DNA from: Oscillospiraceae bacterium
GTDB taxonomy: Bacteria; Bacillota; Clostridia; Oscillospirales; Oscillospiraceae
Reading direction: 5' to 3'
Assembly: GCA_020025575.1 (NCBI GenBank)
Contig: JAHHRW010000019.1
Location: 1-27,125, forward strand
Length of the DNA stretch: 27,125 nucleotides
Part shown: positions 1-5,854 of the stretch, piece by piece
Position numbering within the stretch: position 1 is the stretch's first letter
How the letters are laid out: every line of letters starts with the position of its first letter
Made by a program: the position numbers and the translations under genes
The notes under the pieces: model-generated
The model's input: the letters and a program-made list of their open reading frames with translations, nothing else
The model's database searches: none
What the model was told of the DNA's origin: nothing

Positions 1-156
1 ATTATACAGGTAAATCCACGATGCTACAAACTGGGGGTCATTACATATTGTCTAATCTGATTTTTCGTTCAAGAATGACCGCCCAACGGGATAATAAAAA
101 AACCGTTGTTTCGGCGGCTGGATATTCACGCGCCAAAACAAAATACAGAAGCCATA

Positions 157-194
157 CGGCGGTTTTGAAATAACAATTTCAAGCCGCCGTTTTC
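157..194 (+). terminator. Rho-independent terminator in the element
   Basis: The arms CGGCGGTTTTGAAAT and ATTTCAAGCCGCCG pair along their length with one bulged T and an AACA loop, followed by TTTTCTTT. The stop codon of the frame coming in from the left edge (171-173) lies in the loop, so this may end an upstream element gene. Confidence 0.75.
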
Positions 195-240
195 TTTGAA
201 AAATGAGAATACGGGGGGTGTGTTAAAGTCGCCCTTTTTT

Positions 241-285
241 AAGGATACGGCGGTGTCCGGGAGGTATCGCTGTGTCCTTTTTCAT
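241..285 (+). terminator. Terminator or attenuator hairpin upstream of the Orf7-like gene
   Basis: Twelve base pairs (two of them G-U) form between AAGGATACGGCG (241-252) and CGCTGTGTCCTT (268-279), with T-rich sequence directly after. The loop holds GGGAGGT. A seven-codon frame beginning ATG at 203 (MRIRGVC, stop at 224-226) lies just before it, so attenuation by a leader peptide is possible. That frame has no clear ribosome binding site, so a plain terminator is equally likely. Confidence 0.6.
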
Positions 286-577
286 TTTTCGCCAACCTAA
301 CAGCTCAAAAAAAGTCAATCCCCTGCATGGGACATTCTCGGCCAAGAGTATGAACTATACCATATAAGAAACCTTCATATTTCTTTCGTTTTCGCCCGGT
401 GGGTCTACGACCTGCCGGGCGAATTTTGTCGTTTCCTGCGGTTTCAAATTTGCTCTGGAAGTTTTTCCAAAAAAAGTCCAAAAAGGAGGCGTTCAGCGGG
501 CAGCAAAGGGTATCGCAGGATTAGTAGTAGCGGAAAGGGAGAGAACCACCCAATCCCCCAACAGAAAGGGGGTGAAA

Positions 578-1009
578 ATGATGGAAGCTATCCCCCGCGA
601 CTATGGACGAGGCCAGTTTGATGCCTTTTGCAAAAAAGTGTTGAAGAACGAGGCACGGGCTTATCTGCGGAATATGAAGCGTCAAAGAGATCGTGAAACG
701 ATGTTCAGCGACCTGCCGCAGCATGAGTTGGACAAGCTCTGCACTGTAGACCGCTATCCCAGCGACAGCTTTGTGTTTAGCTCTCATGGGTACGATTTAC
801 ATATCGACAACGAGCTTGTGGCCGACGCTTTTGCCAACCTGCCGCAACAGGAACAAAGCATTTTGATTCTGTACTGCGTACTGGATATGGCAGACGGCGA
901 GATTGCCAGCCTCACAGGGATGTCCCGCAGCGCCGTCCAGCGCCACAGGACAAAGACACTGAAAGAGTTGCGTGTAAAATTGATGGCGCTCATGCCGGAA
1001 GGAGGTTGA
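578..1009 (+). CDS. Tn916 Orf7-like sigma-70 family protein of the element
   Basis: A small sigma-like protein of about 143 residues, resembling from memory Orf7 of Tn916-family conjugative transposons. Orf7 supports expression of the element's excision and transfer genes. The C-terminal half has a region-4-like helix-turn-helix: LPQQEQSILILYCVLDM, then DGEIASLTGMSRSAVQRHR, then a basic tail. The N-terminal half (FDAFCKKVLKNEARAYLRN) matches the family's short region-2-like part. The ribosome binding site GAAAGGGGG (563-571) favours ATG 578 or 581 over the in-frame GTG at 572. The next gene starts 5 bp downstream, and its ribosome binding site lies in the last codons here, so the two are probably translated together. 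It more likely acts on element promoters than as a host housekeeping sigma factor. Confidence 0.85.
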   Translation: MMEAIPRDYGRGQFDAFCKKVLKNEARAYLRNMKRQRDRETMFSDLPQHELDKLCTVDRYPSDSFVFSSHGYDLHIDNELVADAFANLPQQEQSILILYCVLDMADGEIASLTGMSRSAVQRHRTKTLKELRVKLMALMPEGG

Positions 1010-1014
1010 CGCGG

Positions 1015-1248
1015 ATGAAAGAACCTGCCTACAAAGGCAAAGAGCCTTTGCCCCTTTCAGTGTATGTGTCCGCCCGTGCAGGCGATCCCCAAGCCGTAGA
1101 ACGGCTACTTCGGTGCTATGACAATTACATGAATTGTCTGTGTACCCGGACGCTCTATGACGAGGACGGCTATCCTCATTTGTGTGTGGACGAGTACATG
1201 AAACGGTGCTTAGAAATCAGGTTGATCCAAGCTATCGTTAAAGTTTAA
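1015..1248 (+). CDS. Tn916 Orf8-like helix-turn-helix protein of the element
   Basis: A 77-residue protein of the conjugative-transposon Orf8 family (HTH_16-type). Seen features are the N-terminal LPLSVYVSARAGDPQAVERLLRCYDNY segment and the C-terminal CVDEYMKRCLEIRLIQAIVKV. These correspond to Tn916 Orf8 'VNGDMEAINRILQHY' and 'VDEVLRGRMEIRLITKI' as I recall them. The start ATG 1015 is set by GGAAGGAGG (997-1005) and lies just past the stop of the preceding sigma-like gene. A TTG at 1006 is in frame but sits inside the ribosome binding site. Orf7/Orf8-like pairs are normally co-transcribed and influence transfer and excision. The precise molecular role of Orf8 is not established from this sequence. 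Confidence 0.8.
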   Translation: MKEPAYKGKEPLPLSVYVSARAGDPQAVERLLRCYDNYMNCLCTRTLYDEDGYPHLCVDEYMKRCLEIRLIQAIVKV

Positions 1249-1644
1249 CGATAACCGCCCGGCTGGATGCAGCGGCTTACCCTTTCCCCGCCAGCAAAAG
1301 GTCTGTGGCGTCACAGTTCTTTGAAAAATATGCCCGTACATAGCGGCGCATCATAGGGCAAACGGACACATTCTGTCTGTGCCGAGCCGTGCGGCAGGTG
1401 CGCCATGAGGCTTTTCCAGTAGGAAAAAGCGGAGCGATCAAACCGGGCTGTAAAACAAGTGTGGCAACTTGTGGGCGACGACGTACAGGCAGGACAATGA
1501 TACTCCCGCGTTGAACGCCCTCAAAGCATTGCGCGGCGCACCCATCAGCATGGGCCGGGGTGAGATTCCCGTGGAGCTGTGCCAGCAGCCGTCCGTACTG
1601 CCCATTTCGTTTTACACCAATGTAAGCGAAAGGGGGATTACTGT
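1249..1644 (+). other. Hairpin-rich interval without a convincing gene between Orf8-like and tnpW
   Basis: About 396 bp with no protein start supported by a ribosome binding site. The plus frames are broken by stops, and the one open minus frame has no recognisable domain. Several perfect small stems are visible: CTGTG/CACAG near 1302-1315, GCTTTTCC/GGAAAAAGC near 1410-1430, ACAAGT/ACTTGT near 1458-1475 nested between CTGTA and TACAG, and CCCAT/ATGGG near 1541-1554. It could be a structured RNA, a recombination accessory region or a decayed gene. I see nothing that settles it. Confidence 0.4.
1605..1631 (+). promoter_or_regulatory. Hairpin overlapping the tnpW ribosome binding site
   Basis: The arms TTTCGTTTTACA and TGTAAGCGAAA pair over eleven base pairs with one bulge and a CCAA loop. 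The 3' arm ends in the GAAA of the ribosome binding site GAAAGGGGG (1628-1636), eight bases before ATG 1645. The stem could therefore limit ribosome access. No T-run follows, so it is not a terminator. Confidence 0.5.
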
Positions 1645-1812
1645 ATGAGTACAGTAACAAGTCAGAACCAGACCGCCCCCGTAGTACGTCAGTACGAGAT
1701 CGGCGGCGTTCGATATATTGTGAAAGCGACCGTCAAAGACGGCGCGAAAGAAACCGCAGTCAAGAAAATCCGTCGGCTGCTTCAAAACGATTTGAGAAAG
1801 GCAGCCACTTAA
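1645..1812 (+). CDS. tnpW: TnpW-like small transposon-encoded protein
   Basis: A 55-residue protein with the core YEIGGVRYIVKATVKDGAKE followed by a basic stretch (AVKKIRRLLQNDL). This is the pattern I recall for the TnpW family encoded next to the TnpX-type recombinase in Tn4451-like elements. The start ATG 1645 has GAAAGGGGG eight bases upstream; an upstream in-frame start lacks such a site. The gene lies 104 bp before the recombinase gene, and a separate promoter sits between them. The biochemical role of TnpW is unknown; its position suggests a part in element mobility or its control. The family call rests on remembered similarity and context. Confidence 0.75.
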   Translation: MSTVTSQNQTAPVVRQYEIGGVRYIVKATVKDGAKETAVKKIRRLLQNDLRKAAT

Positions 1813-1851
1813 AATTAAAGATTTTTTCATTTCCTACAAGCAGACGGATGG

Positions 1852-1885
1852 GGCATGATATGGTATAATATACTTGTATCATGCC
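1852..1885 (+). promoter_or_regulatory. Recombinase promoter inside a perfect dyad (candidate operator)
   Basis: An extended -10 box, TGGTATAAT (1861-1869), lies exactly between the perfect 9-bp inverted arms GGCATGATA (1852-1860) and TATCATGCC (1877-1885). A smaller dyad, GTATA-A-TATAC (1863-1873), covers the -10 itself. No good -35 box is visible, as is usual for extended -10 promoters. Only the right arm would be transcribed, so the symmetry probably acts as DNA, that is, as a repressor site. Confidence 0.65.
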
Positions 1886-1916
1886 TCGTTTTCCGGCTGC
1901 GGAATAGGAGGAACTT

Positions 1917-3788
1917 ATGAGCAAACAGCCGGAAATGGTGGTTGCACGGAACCCCCGTGCGACACGGAATAACGATACTACTTTGAACCTTGACAATCAA
2001 ATGTACCAACAGCCAGTCACTTCCTTTCAGCGCGTATCCAACGACGCGCCTTTGAGCGAGGAAACCAAGACGGCCATCCAAAACACGGTGCTACAATTCT
2101 ACGTCCACAGCCAGCCGCAGGAGGACGCCGATGGCATTACCGCCTGCTATGAGCGCCTTTCCCAAGAAGATAAGCTGGACGGCGAAAGCAACAGTATCAG
2201 CAACCAGAAGCGGATTTTGGAAAAGTATTGCCGGGATCACGGCTATACCGCCATCCGCCACTACGACGAGGACGATGGATATTCGGGAACCAACTTCAAC
2301 CGGCCCGGATTCCAGCGGATGCTTGCCGACATCAAGGCCGGCAAGATCAAGCGTGTTGTCGTTAAGGATATGAGCCGGTTCGGACGTAACTATCTGCAAG
2401 TCGGGATGTATACGGAAATGCTGTTTCCAGAGTACGGCGTCCACTTTATTGCTGTCAATGACGGTGTGGACAGTGTGCGCGGGGACAGCGAGTTTACCGC
2501 CATCCGCAACGTATTCAATGAAATGTACGCCAAGGACACCAGCAAGAAAATCCGGGCAACGTGGCAATCCAAAGGACGCTCTGGCGAACACCTTACCACT
2601 ATCCCGCCTTATGGGTACAAGAAAGACCCGGAGGATAAAAAACAATGGATCGTGGATGAAGAAGCTGCCGCCGTTGTCCAGAAGATATTTGCGCTGTGCA
2701 TGGACGGTATGGGGCCGACGCAGATTGCAAAATGGCTGACACAGAGCAAGGTGCTGAACCCTACTGCCTACGCCTACGATAAAGGGCTGCCGGTATCCAA
2801 TAAGCCGCCGGTCAATCCTTATAAGTGGACGAATGAAACGGTATCACGGATTTTGGAGCGTCTTGACTATTTGGGCCATACAGTAAATTTCAAAACCACC
2901 AAGCAATCGTTCAAGAACAAGAAAAAGCTGTGGAATGACCCGTCAGAATGGGTGATCTTTGAGAATACACAGGAACCTATCATTGAGGAAAGTGTGTTTC
3001 TGATTGTGCAGAAAATCCGGCAGGGCCGTCGCCGTCCTACCAGAATGGGTGACATGGGAATGTTTTCCGGCCTGTTGTACTGTGCGGATTGCGGTGGCAA
3101 GATGTATCTGTGCCGTGCTAATTGCTACAAGCCAGAGCAGGAATATTACATCTGTTCTACCTATCGCAAAGGCCGTACCTTATGTTCGACCCATTCTATC
3201 CGGCGCGTTGTCCTTGAAGAAATCGTACTGCGAAACCTGCGGGAAGCCATTCAGTATGTGACGCAGTATGAGGACGACTTCGTGCAGCGAGCCGCAGATC
3301 AAAGCCTGCGGGAACGGGACAAGGAGCTGGCACAAAAGAAAGATACTCTGGCGCAATCGCAAAAGCGGATTGCCGAGCTGGATGTTATCATCAAGCGACT
3401 GTATGAGGATAACATTTCCGGCAAGCTCTCCGACGAGCGTTTCATCAAACTGTCCCGTGACTATGAACTGGAACAGACCAACCTTACAAACCTTGTCGAA
3501 TATCTTCGACAAGAAGTCAAGGAACAGGAAAAGCAGAAAGTCAATGTCAGACAGTTTATTGCAGCGGTCAGAAAGTACACCGATATGCAGCAGCTTGACG
3601 CCTCTGTTCTCCGGGAGTTTGTGGAGAAAATTTATATCTCCGAGGTTTACACGCCGGACGAGAACGAGCCGCGCATTAAGGTCAGAGAAATCGAAATCGT
3701 CTATAACTTCATTGGTGCATTTGATTTTGAGGAAGCAAGGGAGCAATCCCAAGCAGCCCAAAAAGAAAAGAAAACCGGCGTAGCCTAA
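1917..3788 (+). CDS. tnpX: TnpX-type large serine recombinase
   Basis: A 623-residue site-specific recombinase that would excise and insert the element through a serine-linked DNA intermediate. The resolvase domain begins near residue 73. ACYERLSQED contains the nucleophile Ser82 with Arg80 beside it, followed by YSGTNFNRPGF (122-132) and KDMSRFGRN (150-158). A Recombinase domain follows, then a zinc ribbon starting at Cys389/Cys392 with a second cysteine pair near 416-425, a coiled coil at about 465-540, and a DUF4368-like tail ending in YNFIGAFDF. The start ATG 1917 has TAGGAGG six bases upstream. The first 70 or so residues precede the usual start of the resolvase domain and are not recognised. 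The stop codon sits in the loop of a hairpin (3776-3797). It is the last gene of the element, as expected for TnpX/TndX relatives. Confidence 0.93.
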   Translation: MSKQPEMVVARNPRATRNNDTTLNLDNQMYQQPVTSFQRVSNDAPLSEETKTAIQNTVLQFYVHSQPQEDADGITACYERLSQEDKLDGESNSISNQKRILEKYCRDHGYTAIRHYDEDDGYSGTNFNRPGFQRMLADIKAGKIKRVVVKDMSRFGRNYLQVGMYTEMLFPEYGVHFIAVNDGVDSVRGDSEFTAIRNVFNEMYAKDTSKKIRATWQSKGRSGEHLTTIPPYGYKKDPEDKKQWIVDEEAAAVVQKIFALCMDGMGPTQIAKWLTQSKVLNPTAYAYDKGLPVSNKPPVNPYKWTNETVSRILERLDYLGHTVNFKTTKQSFKNKKKLWNDPSEWVIFENTQEPIIEESVFLIVQKIRQGRRRPTRMGDMGMFSGLLYCADCGGKMYLCRANCYKPEQEYYICSTYRKGRTLCSTHSIRRVVLEEIVLRNLREAIQYVTQYEDDFVQRAADQSLRERDKELAQKKDTLAQSQKRIAELDVIIKRLYEDNISGKLSDERFIKLSRDYELEQTNLTNLVEYLRQEVKEQEKQKVNVRQFIAAVRKYTDMQQLDASVLREFVEKIYISEVYTPDENEPRIKVREIEIVYNFIGAFDFEEAREQSQAAQKEKKTGVA

Positions 3789-3797
3789 ACTACGCCG
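3757..3797 (-). terminator. Minus-strand terminator at the element's right end
   Basis: The perfect arms CGGCGTAG (3776-3783) and CTACGCCG (3790-3797) flank a six-base loop containing the recombinase stop codon. Read on the minus strand, the stem is followed by a T-rich tract (GTTTTCTTTTCTTTTTG) that comes from the lysine-rich 3' end of the recombinase gene. It would stop transcripts arriving from oadB. On the plus strand there is no T-run. Confidence 0.7.
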
Positions 3798-3866
3798 ATT
3801 CTCTCACATAAATGTTTTCTTACGTCACCGCCCCTAAGGAGTGGGATTTTTGTCTGCGAAACCTGA
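3798..3866. other. Probable right junction (attR side) of the integrated element
   Basis: The element-host boundary must lie between the recombinase stop and the oadB stop codon (3867-3869 on the minus strand). Relatives of TnpX/TndX insert at GA dinucleotides, and GA occurs at 3865-3866, directly beside the oadB stop. The left end is outside the window, so the duplicated dinucleotide cannot be confirmed. Confidence 0.4.
3830..3852 (+). terminator. Probable terminator of the recombinase transcript
   Basis: The stem CCCCT/AG(T)GGG with loop AAGG and one bulged T is followed by ATTTTTGT. It is short and imperfect but placed correctly, 42 bp after the recombinase stop. It may be element or host sequence, because the exact junction is unknown. 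Confidence 0.5.
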
Positions 3867-5081
3867 TTAGCCGAAAACGCTCAGCAGGAAACCTGCAGCG
3901 ATGGCAGAACCGATGACGCCTGCCACATTGGGGCCCATGGCGTGCATCAGCAGGAAGTTGGATGGATTGTTCTTCTGGCCTTCCACGTTAGATACACGGG
4001 CAGCCATGGGAACAGCGGACACGCCGGCAGAACCAATCAGAGGGTTGACCTTGCCGCCGGTGACCTTGCACATGATGTTGCCGCCGATCAGACCGCCTGC
4101 GGTGGAGATGCCAAAGGCAACGACGCCCAGCGCAACGATCTTCAGGGTGGATGCGGTCAGGAAGGAGGAACCCACCATGGTAGCGCCCACAGCGGTGGAC
4201 AGCAGGATGGTGACAATGTTCATCAGCGCATTCTGGACAGTGTCGCTCAGACGCTCAGTGCAGCCGGTCTCCTTAAACAGGTTGCCCAGCATCAGGCAGC
4301 CAATCAGAGGAGCGGTGTCGGGCAGCAGCAGCGCCACGAAAACAGTAACCAGGATGGGGAAGATGATCTTTTCCGCCTTGGAAACGGTACGGGTCTGTAC
4401 CATCTTGATCTTACGATCCTCAGCCTTGGTCAGCGCACGCATGATGGGGGGCTGAATCATGGGAATCAGCGCCATGTAGGAGTAGGCTGCAACGGCAATG
4501 GCACCCAGCAGATGGGGGGCCAGCTGTGTGGTCAGGTAGATGGCGGTGGGGCCGTCAGCACCACCGATGATGCCGATGGACGCAGCTTCTGCACCGGAGA
4601 AACCCAGCAGGGTTGCACCCAGGAATGCAACGAAAACACCCAGCTGAGCAGCAGCGCCCAGCAGCAGGCTCTTGGGGTTGGACAGCAGGGGGCCGAAGTC
4701 GGTCATGGCACCAACGCCCATGAAAATCAGACAGGGGTACAGGCTTGTCTTAACGCCGATGTAGAAAATGTCCAGCAACCCGCCATCACGCATAATGGCG
4801 CCATAGCTATGGTACATTTCACTGGCTGGATTCATAAATGCATCCCACAGTTCCTGATGGTAAAGACCAGCCATGGGCAGGTTGGTCAGCAGACAGCCAA
4901 AGGCAATGCCCACCAGCAGCAGGGGCTCAAACTGCTTTACGATACCCAGATACAACAAAACGCAGGCAATGACAATCATAACCAGGTTCTGCCAGCCACC
5001 GGCAGTAAAGCCTGCGGACAGGGCGGCAAACCCCGACTGGTTCCACAGGTTCAGCAGGATATCACCAACATTCACACTCAT
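3867..5081 (-). CDS. oadB: Sodium-translocating oxaloacetate decarboxylase, beta subunit
   Basis: A 404-residue multi-spanning membrane protein of the OadB/GcdB/MmdB family. It couples decarboxylation of carboxybiotin to export of sodium ions. GGADGPTAIY (173-182) contains the family's conserved aspartate (Asp176), and many hydrophobic segments alternate with short loops, including the conserved GGxxGG-like stretch near the end of the sequence (STAGGLIGGN). The length is normal for the family. It is the last gene of the oad operon, 12 bp after the biotin carrier, with a GGAGG site before the ATG. Its stop codon lies within about 80 bp of the inserted element, so the operon's original terminator has probably been displaced. 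Gene context, not this subunit alone, points to oxaloacetate as the substrate. Confidence 0.95.
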   Translation of the reverse strand: MSVNVGDILLNLWNQSGFAALSAGFTAGGWQNLVMIVIACVLLYLGIVKQFEPLLLVGIAFGCLLTNLPMAGLYHQELWDAFMNPASEMYHSYGAIMRDGGLLDIFYIGVKTSLYPCLIFMGVGAMTDFGPLLSNPKSLLLGAAAQLGVFVAFLGATLLGFSGAEAASIGIIGGADGPTAIYLTTQLAPHLLGAIAVAAYSYMALIPMIQPPIMRALTKAEDRKIKMVQTRTVSKAEKIIFPILVTVFVALLLPDTAPLIGCLMLGNLFKETGCTERLSDTVQNALMNIVTILLSTAVGATMVGSSFLTASTLKIVALGVVAFGISTAGGLIGGNIMCKVTGGKVNPLIGSAGVSAVPMAARVSNVEGQKNNPSNFLLMHAMGPNVAGVIGSAIAAGFLLSVFG

Positions 5082-5093
5082 TGGTAGACCTCC

Positions 5094-5492
5094 TTATGCG
5101 AGGACGACCAGAGGAGCGTCGGTATCAACGGTGGAACCCTTGGAAACCAGAACCTGTGTAATGGTACCGGCCTTGGGAGCCATGATTTCGTTCTCCATCT
5201 TCATTGCCTCCAGAACCACCAGAACCTGGCCCTCGGTAACGGTTTGCCCTGCGGTGACATTGACCTTCAGGATATTACCGGGCATGGGAGCATTGACGGT
5301 CTGGCCGGCACCGGTGATGACGGGAGCAGCAGCGGCAGCGGGAGCTGCTGCAGGAGCAGTTGCAGGTGCTGCGGCAGCCGGTGCAGCGGGGGCAGAAGGC
5401 GCAATGGCTTCGTACTCGTCCAGCAGCATCGCCTTGCCGGCCTCCACCTCAACTTCGTAGGTGCGGCCCTTCAGCGTAATTTTATATGTCAT
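5094..5492 (-). CDS. Biotin carboxyl carrier protein of the decarboxylase complex
   Basis: A 132-residue carrier that moves the carboxyl group on biotin from the alpha subunit to the membrane beta subunit. The sequence shows a short N-terminal strand domain (1-30), an Ala/Pro-rich flexible linker (31-57), and a lipoyl/biotinyl domain. The domain contains EAMKMEN (95-101), and Lys98 is the biotinylated residue. It is like the separate carrier subunits GcdC/MmdC, whereas some oxaloacetate decarboxylases carry this domain at the end of the alpha subunit. The alpha subunit here lacks it, so the two fit together. The start is 2 bp from the stop of oadG, which implies translational coupling. Confidence 0.93.
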   Translation of the reverse strand: MTYKITLKGRTYEVEVEAGKAMLLDEYEAIAPSAPAAPAAAAPATAPAAAPAAAAAPVITGAGQTVNAPMPGNILKVNVTAGQTVTEGQVLVVLEAMKMENEIMAPKAGTITQVLVSKGSTVDTDAPLVVLA

Positions 5493-5494
5493 GA

Positions 5495-5842
5495 TTACTT
5501 GACCTCCTTGATGGAAATGAAACGCAGCTCGTTCAGGGGCTTGCCCATCTTGTCGGCCACAATGGCCATCAGCATAGCTGCAATCTTGGGCTCCACATCG
5601 TGGAGTTTCAGCTCGCCGGCGGCACCGGGAGCTACGGGCTTGGGCGTTTCGGGGACAGGTGCCGCCTCAGCAGCAGGCGCTGCAGCGGGTTTTGCGCTCT
5701 TGGCAGCGAAAGCTTTTCCCAGAATGGTAATGACAATCATCAGCAGGATCAGGCCGAAGAAAACGACCAAATAACCCAGCAGTGCGATGACTGCGGCATC
5801 CACAAAGCCCAGATGTTCAGGCAGGGTATTGGCTAAAAACAT
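5495..5842 (-). CDS. oadG: Oxaloacetate decarboxylase gamma-type small membrane subunit
   Basis: A 115-residue protein with one membrane helix (about residues 15-42), an Ala/Pro-rich linker (47-75) and a small C-terminal domain ending GKPLNELRFISIKEV. OadG/MmdD-type subunits hold the peripheral alpha subunit and the membrane beta subunit together. The C-terminal pattern resembles the assembly region seen in this family. It begins 12 bp after oadA and ends 2 bp before the biotin carrier gene. The small size and low sequence conservation make the family call depend partly on operon position, but the architecture agrees. Confidence 0.85.
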   Translation of the reverse strand: MFLANTLPEHLGFVDAAVIALLGYLVVFFGLILLMIVITILGKAFAAKSAKPAAAPAAEAAPVPETPKPVAPGAAGELKLHDVEPKIAAMLMAIVADKMGKPLNELRFISIKEVK

Positions 5843-5854
5843 GGTTAAGCCTCC

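Larger units (their letters stand above)
1..577 (+). other. Terminator-rich leader of the element's sigma-factor gene
   Basis: No complete gene is convincing here. Two frames run in from the left edge: one is open from position 3 to a stop at 171-173 (ending HTAVLK), another stops at 58-60. Either could be the tail of an element gene lying outside the window, and I do not recognise either. Two terminator-like hairpins (157-194 and 241-285) and a third GC-rich hairpin (393-421, arms CGCCCGG/CCGGGCG) follow. The interval leads into the sigma-like gene and probably carries its promoter and transcriptional control, but I could not settle on a -35/-10 pair. Confidence 0.45.

Noticed and set aside
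1277..1660. 127-codon minus-strand frame in the element interval
   Set aside because: No ribosome binding site and no domain, and it overlaps the tnpW leader hairpin. It is more likely chance openness in structured DNA.
3942..5087. 381-codon plus-strand frame opposite oadB
   Set aside because: Gln/Gly/Asn-rich antisense shadow of oadB with no ribosome binding site or recognisable motif.
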